A stretch of 64,000 nt of DNA from Rhizobium lentis (GTDB lineage: Bacteria > Pseudomonadota > Alphaproteobacteria > Rhizobiales > Rhizobiaceae): contig NZ_JACHBD010000005.1 in NCBI RefSeq assembly GCF_014200175.1, positions 186,001 to 250,000 of the forward strand, written 5' to 3'. Under the pieces are notes generated by a model. That model ran no database searches. It worked only from the letters and a program-made list of their open reading frames with translations, and was not told the DNA's origin. A program made the translations under genes and the position numbers. Of this stretch, positions 33,358 to 43,090 are shown one piece after another. Positions within the stretch are counted from its first letter, which is position 1. Each line of letters begins with the position of its first letter.

Positions 33358-34518
33358 TTACAGCAATCCGCGCTTCGCCAGGTTGCTCATCAGCGCCGCT
33401 ATGCCGAAGGTCCAGGGCGGGCATTCGGTGGAGAGGCGGACGGTGTTGACGAGCGCGCCGAGCCCGGCCGAAGAGATCTCGACGACATCGCCGATCTTGT
33501 GCGTGAAACCCTGCTTCGGTGCGTCGCGATCCTGCGTCGGCGCAAACAGCGTGCCGAGAAAGAGCACGAAACCGTCGGGATACTGATGATGAGGCCCGAG
33601 CGTCTGTTTGACGAGATCGGTCGGATCGCGGCTGATCTGCGACATCGAACTTTTGCCGTTGAGCACGAAGCCATCGCGGCCGGTGACCTTGAGGTCGAGT
33701 TCCGCCTTGCGCACCTCATCCAGCCCGTAACCGGCATCGAACAGACGAATGAAGGGACCGATCGCACAGGAGGCGTTATTGTCCTTGGCCTTGCCGAGCA
33801 AGAGCGCCGAACGGCCTTCAACGTCACGCAGATTGACGTCATTGCCGAGTGCGGCCCCCTTGATCTCGCCGCGGCTATTGACCGCCAGCACGATTTCCGG
33901 CTCGGGATTGTTCCAGGTCGAGATCGGATGCAGGCCGACATCCGCACCCCAGCCGACCGAGGACAGCACTGGCGCCTTGGTAAAGACCTCGGCGTCGGGT
34001 CCGATACCGACCTCGAGATATTGCGACCACATGCCCTCATCGATCAGGGCCTGCTTGACCTTGGCGGCCTCCGGCGAACCGGCCTTCAGATTGGTGAGAC
34101 TGCCGCCGATCAGCGTGCTGACGCGCTCGCGGATCGAGGCGGCGCGCTCCGGATTGCCGGCCGCCTTCTCCTCGATGACGCGCTCGATCATCGACTGGGC
34201 GAAGGTAACGCCGCAGGCCTTGACCGCCTGCAGGTCGACGGGAGCCAGCAGATAGGGACGCACCTTATCCGGCGTCCCCATACTGTTGCCCGCGACTTCC
34301 TCCAAGGAACCGACCGCCTTGCCCTTTGCGGCGCGGACGAAGCCGGCGGCATCCTGTTTTTCAAGCAGGGCGCTGAGCGTCGGCGCGTCGCGCGAGGTAA
34401 TGTCGACCAGCATCCCATCGCGGAGCGTGACGATGCTCGGGCCGGAAGCCTCGGGGCTCCAGACGCGGCCGACAAAAAGACCCGCCGAAGCAGCGGCATC
34501 GAGAAGGGGATGAGACAT
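33358..34518 (-). CDS. FAH-family enzyme (sugar-acid dehydratase-like)
   Basis: A 386-residue protein of the fumarylacetoacetate hydrolase superfamily. The catalytic C-terminal half has the metal-binding pair in NPEPEIVLAVNSRGE, followed by GNDVNLRDVEGRSALLLGKA and KDNNASCAIGPFI. The long N-terminal part is typical of the branch that includes 2-keto-3-deoxy-sugar-acid dehydratases, such as arabinonate or xylonate pathway enzymes. ATG at 34518 follows GGAGGATCACC. It faces the pair of Gfo/Idh/MocA dehydrogenases across a gap with AT-rich tandem repeats, so a shared sugar or sugar-acid pathway is plausible. Confidence 0.82.
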   Translation of the reverse strand: MSHPLLDAAASAGLFVGRVWSPEASGPSIVTLRDGMLVDITSRDAPTLSALLEKQDAAGFVRAAKGKAVGSLEEVAGNSMGTPDKVRPYLLAPVDLQAVKACGVTFAQSMIERVIEEKAAGNPERAASIRERVSTLIGGSLTNLKAGSPEAAKVKQALIDEGMWSQYLEVGIGPDAEVFTKAPVLSSVGWGADVGLHPISTWNNPEPEIVLAVNSRGEIKGAALGNDVNLRDVEGRSALLLGKAKDNNASCAIGPFIRLFDAGYGLDEVRKAELDLKVTGRDGFVLNGKSSMSQISRDPTDLVKQTLGPHHQYPDGFVLFLGTLFAPTQDRDAPKQGFTHKIGDVVEISSAGLGALVNTVRLSTECPPWTFGIAALMSNLAKRGLL

Positions 34519-34712
34519 GGTGATCCTCCGTCACAGGCAAGCGGGAGCGCTCTTTGAATATCTTCGAGGTCGTTGCCGCCCTCCCAACCCGGCGGTGGCG
34601 GAAATCGATCACATTCACGCAGACTGGGCAAGACATGCTGGAGAAAAAGACTTTCGTCCAATCGGATCGAATGAGCGACCTATCGGCAAAACGGCGCAGC
34701 AAGCCAGTAAAT

Positions 34713-34760
34713 AACTATTTAGATACAAAATAGCTATTTGATATCAGCTATTTAGATATA
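34713..34760. promoter_or_regulatory. AT-rich tandem repeats in the divergent promoter region
   Basis: Three similar 14-bp units occur in line: AACTATTTAGATAC (34713), AGCTATTTGATATC (34732) and AGCTATTTAGATAT (34747). They stand out from the GC-rich surroundings. The 366-bp gap between the FAH gene and the first Gfo/Idh gene holds no supported gene. The repeats are a good candidate operator or promoter cluster. Confidence 0.5.
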
Positions 34761-34884
34761 TCCGTACGCACTTTCAGCCTCGAACTCGCCTTGACAGGAA
34801 GCAAGTTTCGTTATCTGTTTTGCCCGACATGGAGGATGCCGGCCTCAGCCGGCGCTCAGAAAATCCGGGGAGGATATTGCAGCG

Positions 34885-35895
34885 ATGTTGAGATTTGCCG
34901 TCGTCGGAATCGACCATGGGCATACATTCGATCATGTGAAGGGATTGCTTGCCGCAGGCGGCGAGTTCGTTGGCTATTGCCCGCAGACCTCGGTGCCGGC
35001 ATTGCGCGAAGCCTTCGAAAAGACCTATCCCGATGCGCCGCAGATCGATCGCGAGAAGCTGTTCGACGATCCCTCGATCGACGTCATCTGCATTGCCGCG
35101 ATCCCGCGCGACCGCGCCGGGCTTGCCATCCGGGCGATGAAAGCGGGCAAGGACGTGATGACCGATAAGCCTGGCGTCACGACCTTCGCCCAACTCGAGG
35201 AGGTTAAGCGCACCGTTGCCGAAACCGGCAAGATTTTCTCGATCTGCTTTTCCGAGCGCCACTGCGTGCGCTCCGCCGTCAAGGCCGGCAAGCTCGTCGC
35301 CGACGGCGCGATCGGCAAGGTGATCCAGACGCTCGGCGTCGGCCCGCATCGGCTGCAGCTGCCGACCCGGCCGGACTGGTTCTTCGATCCGGAGGCCTTC
35401 GGGGGTATCATCGTCGACATCGCCTCGCATCAGGTCGACCAGTTCCTGTTCTATACCGGCTCGACGTCGGGCGAGGTCATCGCCAGCTCGATCGGTAATT
35501 TCGGCATGCCCGACAAGCCGGCCTTCCAGGATTTCGGTGAAGTGCTGCTGCGCTCCGACAGAGCGGCAGGTTATGTCCGGGTCGACTGGTTCACCCCGGA
35601 GGCGCTGCCGACCTGGGGCGACGGACGCCTCACCATCCTCGGCACCGAGGGTTATATCGAACTGCGCAAATATATCGATATTGCCGGCCGGCCGGGCAAG
35701 GATCATCTCTTCCTCGTCAACGGCAAGGAGATGACCCATATCGATTGCAGCGGCGAGAAACTCGATTATTTCGACGCTTTCACCGCCGATGTCACCAACC
35801 GCACGCAGACGGCGATGACGCAGGATCATGTGTTCGAAGTCTGCCGCCTTTCGCTCGAAGCCCAGACGAAAGCCGCGCGTATCGGCGCTCGCTGA
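34885..35895 (+). CDS. Gfo/Idh/MocA family oxidoreductase (first of pair)
   Basis: A 336-residue protein with a Rossmann N-terminus and a Gfo/Idh/MocA C-terminal domain. The cofactor loop is unusual: VVGIDHGHTFDHVKG instead of a clean GxGxxG, and TDKPGV stands where most members have EKP. SHQVDQFLFY supplies the probable active-site His/Asp. These changes define a recognisable but less studied branch, so the reaction is unknown. ATG at 34885 follows GGGGAGGA. The second Gfo/Idh gene starts 10 bp after its stop, so they form an operon. Confidence 0.82.
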   Translation: MLRFAVVGIDHGHTFDHVKGLLAAGGEFVGYCPQTSVPALREAFEKTYPDAPQIDREKLFDDPSIDVICIAAIPRDRAGLAIRAMKAGKDVMTDKPGVTTFAQLEEVKRTVAETGKIFSICFSERHCVRSAVKAGKLVADGAIGKVIQTLGVGPHRLQLPTRPDWFFDPEAFGGIIVDIASHQVDQFLFYTGSTSGEVIASSIGNFGMPDKPAFQDFGEVLLRSDRAAGYVRVDWFTPEALPTWGDGRLTILGTEGYIELRKYIDIAGRPGKDHLFLVNGKEMTHIDCSGEKLDYFDAFTADVTNRTQTAMTQDHVFEVCRLSLEAQTKAARIGAR

Positions 35896-35905
35896 GGAGG
35901 AAAAC

Positions 35906-36997
35906 ATGACCAGGAAATTGCGCGTCGGCGTCATCGGCGCAGGCATTGCCGCGCGGCATCTGACCGGCTTCGGCTGGAACAAGGATCTTTTTGAGGTTCC
36001 CGTGCTCTGCTCGCTCGATGAAGACCGCGGCAAAGCGCTGTGCGAGGAGTTCGGCATCGATGAATATACCCAGGATGCGGATTCGCTGTTTGCCCGCGAC
36101 GATCTCGACATCATCGATATTTCGACGCCGCCGAGCTCGCATTTCGAGCTTTGCCGCAAGGGCATCGAATCCGGCAAGCACGTGATCTGCGAGAAGCCGC
36201 TCTTCGGCTCGATTGCCGAGGTCGATGAGATGGAGCGCATCCTCGCCCGTTTCCCCGGCAGGAAGCTGATGCCGATCTTCCAGTATCGTTACGGCTCCGG
36301 CCTGCAGAAGCTGAAGCTGCTGATCGAACGCGGCCTGGCCGGCAAGCCGTTCCTGACGACGATCGAGACCCATTGGTGGCGCGGCCCGGACTATTACGCC
36401 GTGCCGTGGCGCGGCAAATGGGCGACCGAGCTCGGCGGCGGTCTTCTCGGCCACGCGATCCACGCCCATGACATGCTAAATTACGTGCATGGCCCCTGTG
36501 CCGAGGTGTTTTCCTATGGCGCCACCCTGGTCAACCCGATCGAGGTCGAGGATACGGCAGCGCTTTCGGTGAAGATGCAGAACGGCTCGCTGGCGACGCT
36601 GTCGATGACGCTCGGCTCGCGCAAGGAGATCTCGCGGCTGCGTTTCTGCTTCAGCGATCTTGTCGCCGAAAGCATTCTCGAACCCTATACGATGGGCCGC
36701 GATCCCTGGGTCTTTACCGCCGGAACCGAGGAGCATCAGGCTCGGATCGACGCGGCGCTGGCCGCCTACGTGCCCGGCGAGGACGGCTATACCCGCCAGT
36801 TCGAGCTGTTCCACCGGGCGATCGTCGAGGACACGGATCCGCCGGTGACATTGCAGGATGCTCGCAATTCGCTGGAGCTGGTGACGGCCGCTTATTTCTC
36901 GCAGCGCACCGGCATGCCAACGCCGATGCCGATCGCCGCCGATCATCCGCTCTACCGCTCCTGGCTCCCGGAGGAACAGCGCGCGGCTGGCCTGTGA
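35906..36997 (+). CDS. Gfo/Idh/MocA family oxidoreductase (second of pair)
   Basis: A 363-residue dehydrogenase with canonical features: GVIGAGIAARHL at residues 8-19, and CEKPLFGS with the conserved EKP. LGGGLLGHAIHAHDML in the middle provides the catalytic His/Asp region. Typical substrates are sugars, inositols or their derivatives with NAD(P). ATG at 35906 follows GAGGAGGAAAAC just after the first Gfo/Idh stop. Two different dehydrogenases in one operon suggest an oxidation-reduction pair, for example epimerisation through a keto sugar; this is inference. Confidence 0.85.
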   Translation: MTRKLRVGVIGAGIAARHLTGFGWNKDLFEVPVLCSLDEDRGKALCEEFGIDEYTQDADSLFARDDLDIIDISTPPSSHFELCRKGIESGKHVICEKPLFGSIAEVDEMERILARFPGRKLMPIFQYRYGSGLQKLKLLIERGLAGKPFLTTIETHWWRGPDYYAVPWRGKWATELGGGLLGHAIHAHDMLNYVHGPCAEVFSYGATLVNPIEVEDTAALSVKMQNGSLATLSMTLGSRKEISRLRFCFSDLVAESILEPYTMGRDPWVFTAGTEEHQARIDAALAAYVPGEDGYTRQFELFHRAIVEDTDPPVTLQDARNSLELVTAAYFSQRTGMPTPMPIAADHPLYRSWLPEEQRAAGL

Positions 36998-37063
36998 GCA
37001 AAGCAGGAGAGGGGCGTTAAAACGGCTGCGGACGTGGAGCCTTCCGACGAGGCCTTCGAACGG

Positions 37064-37573
37064 TCAAACGGGGGATGCCGGACTGGGCTTGGCATCCACC
37101 TTGAAACGTTTCTTGACCCGATCGACGGGCGTTCCATCCAGCAGCGGAACCTGGATGAGCCTGTCATAGGGCTCGAAGCCCATCTTTGCGTAATAAGCAA
37201 GACCGCCGACATTGTCGGCACGAATGGTCGCATTGATGAATTCGAGCCCGAACTCTTCGGCTGCAGCCCGCGTCGCCGGGAAAAGGGCGCTGCCTGCGCC
37301 GGATATCCTCGGGCTCATGCGGGCAAATGTTGCGATATCGGCATAACCCTTCGGCGGATCGCCGTACACGCTCAACGACTGAAAGCCAACAAGCGACCGA
37401 TCATGCTCGGCTACGTGGCAGACAAGGGGAAACTCGCCGTCGATGAACCAGTCTGCGAATTCCGCGACCGTAAGCGGTGTCTCGAGCGCGGTTGTTCCGC
37501 CGGCCAGGATGATCTCGTTCAGGAGACCGCACAGTTCCTCCGCGTCGGCGGGTACCGCTCTTCGAATATCCAT
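37064..37573 (-). CDS. GNAT family N-acetyltransferase
   Basis: A 169-residue GNAT acetyltransferase. It begins MDIRRAVPADAEELCGLLNE as is usual for phosphinothricin-type enzymes. It has the acetyl-CoA-binding segment RISGAGSALFPATRAAAEE and the closing NATIRADNVGGLAYYAKMGF. The start at 37573 was chosen because the conserved fold begins there. It is convergent with the Gfo/Idh operon and stands alone. Substrate unknown. Confidence 0.82.
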   Translation of the reverse strand: MDIRRAVPADAEELCGLLNEIILAGGTTALETPLTVAEFADWFIDGEFPLVCHVAEHDRSLVGFQSLSVYGDPPKGYADIATFARMSPRISGAGSALFPATRAAAEEFGLEFINATIRADNVGGLAYYAKMGFEPYDRLIQVPLLDGTPVDRVKKRFKVDAKPSPASPV

Positions 37574-37726
37574 GTTTGTGGTCGCTCCATCTCTCAATCG
37601 GCAGCGTAGCCGATGGACGCGATGGAGCACAAGCCACCCGTCTGCCGCCTGCTGCAATCTTCGCTCATCCTTGAAATTCCAAGCCGTCGATGAAATTTCT
37701 CGCAATCGGAACAGAAAGAAGCACCC

Positions 37727-37865
37727 ATGCTAAAATCCTTCGAGCGTGTCGGCTGACAGTCAGCGATATGGACCGCACGGTCGCAAGATGATGGCTGACG
37801 GCACTGAGGTCGCCTTTCTCGACGCTGGCGGCTGCATGCTTGAAATTGTTGCGCCCGGCGGGTGG
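37727..37865 (+). pseudogene. VOC/glyoxalase-family remnant
   Basis: The DNA encodes MLKSFERVG, then after a frame change LTVSDMDRTV, then after a gap DGTEVAFLDAGGCMLEIVAP. These are the first strand and a middle strand of a vicinal-oxygen-chelate (glyoxalase-like) protein, with frameshifts and an internal deletion. No full domain remains. It lies between the GNAT and AraC genes. Confidence 0.55.
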
Positions 37866-37895
37866 TGCGGTAAGGGCGGTTGATATTCGGGTGAT

Positions 37896-38813
37896 TTAAT
37901 TGCGGAAGGCGGCGGGCATCGTCGTCACCAGCCGGATATCGCGGCGGAAATCGGACGGCGACATGCCGGCGATGTGGCGGAAGGATTTGTTGAACGCGCT
38001 GATGGAACCGAAGCCGCTGTCCATTGCCACCTGCAGAACGTTGGCGCCTTCGCTCATCAGCATCGCCTGGGCGCGCGACAGCCTGAGCAGCGTCACATAT
38101 TTGCTGAGCGTCATGCCGGTCGATCGCTTGAAAAGGTTCATGGCATATTTCGGATGCAGATCGGCGGCTCGAGCGATATCGACCGAATCGATGTCCTGCA
38201 GGAAATTGGCGGCGATGAAATCGCACATGCGCGCAACGCTGCGCGAGGAATTGGGATGCGGCTGATCGCCTTCCAGGCTGACGGTCGTCTTCGATGTCGT
38301 CATCGAATAGGGTTCGAGTGCGATACGCTCGATGCGTAGCAGCAATTCATCAACGGCGTGCTGGGCCTTGGCAGCGTCGCCGGACTTGGAATAGCGGAAC
38401 CAGCGGGCGAAGTTCTCGTTGTCGGCGGCATCGGTTGCTGAGGTCAGCAGCGTCTCGCCCTTCATCAGCCGGCTCGAAATGCTGATCGGCAGACGCAGCC
38501 GGAAGAAATAGATGAGCGGCAGATGAGCGCCGGCATAGAGCGAATCATCCGACGATTCGTCCATTTGATGTGGCTGCCCACCCCAGAAGAGGCACATTTC
38601 GCCGGGGTTCAGGCGAAATTCGTGATCGCTCATCCGATAATGGACAGTACCGCGCATGACATAGTTGACCTCGACCTGCGCATGCCAGTGCGGCATGGCC
38701 ATGACGAGCGGATGGGCATGAAACATCTGCAGCGCCGTCGGCGAACCCTCAATGCCACCAGCGCCGGGCCGGTAGATTGCACTCGTGCCGATCTTACTTT
38801 CCGCCAAATCCAT
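37896..38813 (-). CDS. AraC family regulator of the adjacent sugar operon
   Basis: A 305-residue regulator. The N-terminal cupin-like sensor has HWHAQVEVNYVMRG and LNPGEMCLFWGGQPHQ. The C-terminal part has two helix-turn-helix motifs ending in GFGSISAFNKSFRHIAGMSP, followed by the usual basic tail. It is divergent from the ABC sugar operon at 38900 with only 86 bp between, so it very probably controls that operon, activating it with an imported sugar as ligand. Confidence 0.88.
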   Translation of the reverse strand: MDLAESKIGTSAIYRPGAGGIEGSPTALQMFHAHPLVMAMPHWHAQVEVNYVMRGTVHYRMSDHEFRLNPGEMCLFWGGQPHQMDESSDDSLYAGAHLPLIYFFRLRLPISISSRLMKGETLLTSATDAADNENFARWFRYSKSGDAAKAQHAVDELLLRIERIALEPYSMTTSKTTVSLEGDQPHPNSSRSVARMCDFIAANFLQDIDSVDIARAADLHPKYAMNLFKRSTGMTLSKYVTLLRLSRAQAMLMSEGANVLQVAMDSGFGSISAFNKSFRHIAGMSPSDFRRDIRLVTTMPAAFRN

Positions 38814-38899
38814 ATTCCCTTTTTAGGAGACAGCCGCTCCCTTGCAGATAGTCTAACCGCGTTCGTGAAAGATCGGCAATTGAAAAGGGAGGATTTTCA

Positions 38900-40174
38900 A
38901 TGCGCTTCAAACTTCTCGCTGCGACCGCAGCTGTCGCACTGCTTGCTTCCGGCTCCGCCTTCGCTGAGTCGGCCAATCTCACCATCTGGAGCTGGAATGT
39001 CGCCGCATCGGCGCTGAAATCCACGCTTCCGGGTTTCAATAAACAGTTCCCCGATATCAAAGTCACCGTTGAAGACCTTGGCAACAGCCAGGTCTTCGAC
39101 AAGACGCTGGCTGCCTGCGCTGCCGGCGGTGACGGTTTGCCCGACATTGTCAGCATCGAGAATTTCGAGGCTGAAATCTTCTGGAGCCGTTTCCCGGATT
39201 GCTTCGCCAATCTGAAGGAGCTCGGCTATACGGCCGATATCCAGGCGAAGTTCCCCGACTTCAAGCGCACCGAACTTGAGGTCGGCGACGTCGCCTATGC
39301 CATGCCGTGGGATTCCGGTCCCGTCGCCGTCTTCTACCGCCGCGACATGTACGAAAAGGCCGGCGTCGATCCGAGCACGATCAGCACCTGGGACGATTTC
39401 ATCGCCGCCGGCAAGAAGATTTCTGCAGCCAATCCCGGCGTCGTCATGGCTCAGGCCGATTTCAACGGCGACAGCGAATGGTTCCGCATGATCGCCAACG
39501 AGCAGGGCTGCGGCTATTTCTCGACCGATGGCCAGAACATCACCATTAACCAACCGGCTTGCGTCGCCGCGCTGCAAAAGGTGAAGGAGATGAAGGACGC
39601 CGGCACGCTGACGGCGGCCAACTGGGACGAGAAGATCCAGGCCAATACTGCCGGCAAGGCAGCAAGCCAGCTCTATGGTGGCTGGTATGAAGGCACCGTG
39701 CGTTCGACCTCGCCCGATCTCAAGGGCAAGTGGGGCGTCTACAGAATGCCGAGCCTGACGGCCGATGGTCCGCACGCCGCCAACCTCGGCGGTTCGTCGC
39801 TCGCCATTTCGGCGACCTCGGCCAATAAGGAGGCCGCCTGGAAATTCGTCAACTACGCCCTCGGCACGAATGAAGGCCAGGTCACCATGCTGAAGGAATT
39901 CGGTCTGGTCCCGTCGCTGCTGTCTGCCGAGAAGGATCCCTTCGTCAACGAGCCGCAGCCCTATTGGGGCGGCCAGAAGGTTTGGGCCGACATCCTCGCG
40001 ACATTGCCGAAGATCGTGCCGAGCCGCGGCACCGCCTTCCAAAGTGATGCAGAAGGCATCTTCAAGGCAACGCAGGCGAAATTCTTCGCCGGCGGCTATC
40101 CCGATGCGAAGGCGGCTCTCGACGATGCCGCCAAGCAGATCGCTTCCGCAACCGGACTTCCAATCGCGCAATGA
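38900..40174 (+). CDS. Sugar ABC transporter, binding protein
   Basis: A 424-residue family-1 solute-binding protein. The signal peptide MRFKLLAATAAVALLASGSA ends at SAFA. The mature start is ESANLTIWSWNVAASALK. Features such as LPDIVSIENFEAE and YAMPWDSGPVAVFYRRD are typical of CUT1 receptors for di- and oligosaccharides. It resembles the receptor of the Agrobacterium lactose operon in style and gene order, but no beta-galactosidase is present, so the name is not used. ATG follows GGGAGGATTTTCA. A strong hairpin follows its stop. Confidence 0.87.
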   Translation: MRFKLLAATAAVALLASGSAFAESANLTIWSWNVAASALKSTLPGFNKQFPDIKVTVEDLGNSQVFDKTLAACAAGGDGLPDIVSIENFEAEIFWSRFPDCFANLKELGYTADIQAKFPDFKRTELEVGDVAYAMPWDSGPVAVFYRRDMYEKAGVDPSTISTWDDFIAAGKKISAANPGVVMAQADFNGDSEWFRMIANEQGCGYFSTDGQNITINQPACVAALQKVKEMKDAGTLTAANWDEKIQANTAGKAASQLYGGWYEGTVRSTSPDLKGKWGVYRMPSLTADGPHAANLGGSSLAISATSANKEAAWKFVNYALGTNEGQVTMLKEFGLVPSLLSAEKDPFVNEPQPYWGGQKVWADILATLPKIVPSRGTAFQSDAEGIFKATQAKFFAGGYPDAKAALDDAAKQIASATGLPIAQ

Positions 40175-40180
40175 ATGACG

Positions 40181-40207
40181 ATGCCGGGCGCCTCCCGCGC
40201 CCGGCAT
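40181..40207 (+). repeat. Hairpin after the sugar receptor gene
   Basis: ATGCCGGGCGC and GCGCCCGGCAT form a perfect 11-bp stem with a 5-base loop, 6 bp after the receptor stop. It probably protects the receptor message or partly ends transcription. Confidence 0.6.
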
Positions 40208-40264
40208 TTCACCCGCTTGCAACGCGGCGCGTCATTCATTCGTTCGTGAGGAGGAGGAGGCTCG

Positions 40265-41125
40265 ATGCCGTTCAGAACCCGGAGCGCCTATGCGTTCCTC
40301 GCCCCCTATCTGCTTGTTTTCGCCACCTTCTGGGTCTGGCCGATCATCGATTCGTTCCTGATTTCCTTTCAGAACACGCGCATCAATCCGTGGAAATACA
40401 GTTTCCAGGCCAACTGGGGCCGGCTCTTTTACGATCCCGCCTTCTATAATGCTCTGTACAACACGCTGATCATCCTGGTGATCCAGGTGCCCGTCATGAT
40501 CGCGCTGGCGACCGTCATGGCCGTGCTGCTCAATTCGCCCCTCCTGAAAGCGCGCCCGCTTTTTCGTTTCGCATTCTTTGCCCCCGTCGTTGTCGGCGAG
40601 GTCGCTTATGCGGCCGTGTTCCGGCTGATGTTCAGCCTCGATTTCGGCATCATCAACAAGATGATTTCAGCGGTCGGCTTCAGCCCGATCTCCTGGTTCG
40701 ACAACGCCACTGCTGCGATGGCAGTGATCATCCTCGCCGTCACATGGCGCTGGGCCGGCTATAACGCGATCATCATCCTGGCCGGCCTGCAGGCCATCCC
40801 CGATGATGTCTACGAGGCCGCGACGCTCGACCGTGTGAGCAAGACACAGCAATTCTTCCACATCACTCTGCCGCTCTTAAAACCGATCATCCTCTTCTGC
40901 GTCGTGCTCTCGGTGATCGGCACCATGCAGCTTTTTACCGAACCCTTCCTCATCACCAATCGCGGTGGTCCAGGCGGCGGCACGGAGACACTCGGCCTCT
41001 TCCTCTACCGCCAGGGGTTCACCTCGCTGAACTTCGGCTATGCCTCGGCGATCGCTTATACAATGGCCGCTCTGGCCGTGGTGATCTCCTTTTTCAATCT
41101 CTGGATCGGGAGGGACCCGAAATGA
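40265..41125 (+). CDS. Sugar ABC transporter, permease 1
   Basis: A 286-residue CUT1-type (MalF-like) permease with six predicted helices. The N-terminus RSAYAFLAPYLLVFATFWVW is typical, and the EAA loop reads YEAATLDRVSKTQQFFHITLP. ATG at 40265 follows GAGGAGGAGG. Its stop overlaps the start of permease 2 (ATGA). It forms the channel with permease 2 for the sugar bound by the upstream receptor. Confidence 0.9.
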   Translation: MPFRTRSAYAFLAPYLLVFATFWVWPIIDSFLISFQNTRINPWKYSFQANWGRLFYDPAFYNALYNTLIILVIQVPVMIALATVMAVLLNSPLLKARPLFRFAFFAPVVVGEVAYAAVFRLMFSLDFGIINKMISAVGFSPISWFDNATAAMAVIILAVTWRWAGYNAIIILAGLQAIPDDVYEAATLDRVSKTQQFFHITLPLLKPIILFCVVLSVIGTMQLFTEPFLITNRGGPGGGTETLGLFLYRQGFTSLNFGYASAIAYTMAALAVVISFFNLWIGRDPK

Positions 41126-41958
41126 GATCCAAATCGCAGTCCCTTCTCATCCGTCAGATAGCCCTGCACGCCGCGCTGGCGCCGCTGGCACTGGTCTGGC
41201 TGTTTCCGCTGTGGATGATGTTCATCTTCTCGACGATGCCCGACAACGGCATCTTCAATCCCGAGATCGTGCTGTGGCCATCGACCAACTTCGTCGAGAA
41301 TTTCAAAAATCTGCAGGCCGATACCGATTTCATCGGGGCAATGGTGATCTCCATCGGCGTGGCGCTTATCTATACCGTGCTCTCGGTGATGCTGACGTCG
41401 ATGGCCGGATGGGCGCTGGCACGTTACCGTTTCGTCGGCCGTTCCGTTGTGATCGCCATCATCCTCGGCACGATCACGCTGCCGTTCTCCGTGGTCGTCA
41501 TCCCGCAATTCATCATGGTGGCGCGCGAGTTCAAGCTGGCAAACACCTGGGTGGCTCTGATCGTGCCGCCGCTCTTCAACTCGCTCGGCGTCTTATTCAT
41601 GCGGCAGTCCTTCTCGATGATGCCGGGCGAGCTCTTCGATGCGGCCCGCGTCGAGGGCGTCAAGGAATGGCAGATCTTCCTGCGCATTGCCCTGCCGCTG
41701 GCGCGCCCGACCATGGCGGCATTGGCGATCATTCTCTTTCTGCACTCGTGGAACAATTACCTCTGGCCGCTGCTCATCAATTCCAGACCGGGGATGATGA
41801 CGGCGCCGGTGGCATTGGGAACGCTGATCGGCCTCACCAAAGTGTCCTGGGGTGGCATCATGGCCGGCGCGGTGCTGCTGACGGCACCAATCCTCGTCGT
41901 CTTCGTGGCGCTCCAGCGCCATTTCATCGCCGGCATCGCGGCCGGCGCAATCAAGTAA
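41122..41958 (+). CDS. Sugar ABC transporter, permease 2
   Basis: A 278-residue MalG-like permease with six helices. The EAA loop reads [21 protein letters not shown], split as usual by the conserved Gly, and is followed by [10 protein letters not shown]. It overlaps permease 1 by 4 bp and is followed by the ATPase after 13 bp. Completes the inner-membrane channel of the CUT1 importer. Confidence 0.9.
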   Translation: MRSKSQSLLIRQIALHAALAPLALVWLFPLWMMFIFSTMPDNGIFNPEIVLWPSTNFVENFKNLQADTDFIGAMVISIGVALIYTVLSVMLTSMAGWALARYRFVGRSVVIAIILGTITLPFSVVVIPQFIMVAREFKLANTWVALIVPPLFNSLGVLFMRQSFSMMPGELFDAARVEGVKEWQIFLRIALPLARPTMAALAIILFLHSWNNYLWPLLINSRPGMMTAPVALGTLIGLTKVSWGGIMAGAVLLTAPILVVFVALQRHFIAGIAAGAIK

Positions 41959-41971
41959 TCGGGGAAGCCGA

Positions 41972-43054
41972 ATGGCAGAGCTTTCACTTACCAACATCGT
42001 CAAACGCTTCGGCGGCTTTGAAATCATCCATGGCGCCAATCTGGAGGTGAAGGACGGCGAATTCGTCGTCTTCGTAGGCCCTTCCGGCTGCGGCAAGTCC
42101 ACGCTGCTCAGGATGATCGCCGGCCTCGAGGATATTACATCGGGCGAGCTTCGGATAGGAGGCAAGGTCGTCAACGACGTCGAGCCGGCCGATCGCGGCA
42201 TCGCCATGGTATTCCAGTCCTACGCGCTCTATCCACACCTGACGGTCGAGGAAAACTTGAGCTTCGGCTTGCGCATGAACGGCAACCCGAAGGCCGATAC
42301 CGAGCGGCGCGTGAGCCATGTCGCCGATATCCTGCAGATCACCGAACTGATGAAGCGGCGGCCGAAGCAGCTTTCCGGCGGCCAGCGCCAGCGCGTCGCC
42401 ATCGGCCGCGCCATCGTGCGCGAGCCCGAGGTCTTCCTGTTCGACGAACCGCTTTCGAATCTCGATGCCGAGTTGCGCGTGCAGATGCGCGTCGAAATCT
42501 CAAGGCTGCACAAGCAGCTCGGCACGACGATGATATACGTGACCCACGATCAGACGGAAGCGATGACGCTCGCCGACCGGATCGTCGTGCTGCGCGCCGG
42601 CAACATCGAGCAGATCGGCGCACCGCTCGACCTCTATGACGACCCGGCCAACCAGTTCGTCGCCGGCTTTGTCGGCTCACCGAAGATGAATTTCTTGAAA
42701 GCGGTGGTCGTCGAGGCGCAGCCGGGTAGGGCGGTGATCGTGCTGGAAAGCAACCCGGCGACACGCCTGCCGCTGCCTGTCGCCGACCCTATCGAAACCG
42801 GCGCAAAGGTGACCCTCGGCATCCGTCCCGAACACTTCGTAGATGCCGGTGCTGGCGATGCCGATCTCACCGTTGCCATCGACGTCGCCGAACACCTCGG
42901 CAATACCAGCTACATCTATGCCGCCATCGGTGATGAACAGCTGATCATCGAGCGGCCGGAATCGCGCACATCAGGCAATCGCGAGACGCTGACGGTCGGT
43001 CTTCCCGCCAACCGCACATTTCTTTTTGACGACGCCGGCAAACGGCGCCGCTGA
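41972..43054 (+). CDS. Sugar ABC transporter, MsmK/UgpC-type ATPase
   Basis: A 360-residue ATPase. Walker [10 protein letters not shown] at about 37-45, Q-loop in VFQSYALYP, signature LSGGQRQR, Walker [13 protein letters not shown] and H-loop YVTHDQTEA. From about residue 240 it has the C-terminal TOBE/regulatory domain normal for sugar and glycerol-phosphate importers (LGIRPEHF). It powers the two upstream permeases. The fusion enzyme gene starts 36 bp downstream. Confidence 0.9.
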   Translation: MAELSLTNIVKRFGGFEIIHGANLEVKDGEFVVFVGPSGCGKSTLLRMIAGLEDITSGELRIGGKVVNDVEPADRGIAMVFQSYALYPHLTVEENLSFGLRMNGNPKADTERRVSHVADILQITELMKRRPKQLSGGQRQRVAIGRAIVREPEVFLFDEPLSNLDAELRVQMRVEISRLHKQLGTTMIYVTHDQTEAMTLADRIVVLRAGNIEQIGAPLDLYDDPANQFVAGFVGSPKMNFLKAVVVEAQPGRAVIVLESNPATRLPLPVADPIETGAKVTLGIRPEHFVDAGAGDADLTVAIDVAEHLGNTSYIYAAIGDEQLIIERPESRTSGNRETLTVGLPANRTFLFDDAGKRRR

Positions 43055-43090
43055 ACCACTCCCAAGGCCAGAAAGACGAAAGAGGATTCC

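Noticed and set aside
38900..43054. Naming the sugar transporter lacEFGK
   Set aside because: Gene order is similar, but no lacZ is present and the ligand cannot be read from sequence.
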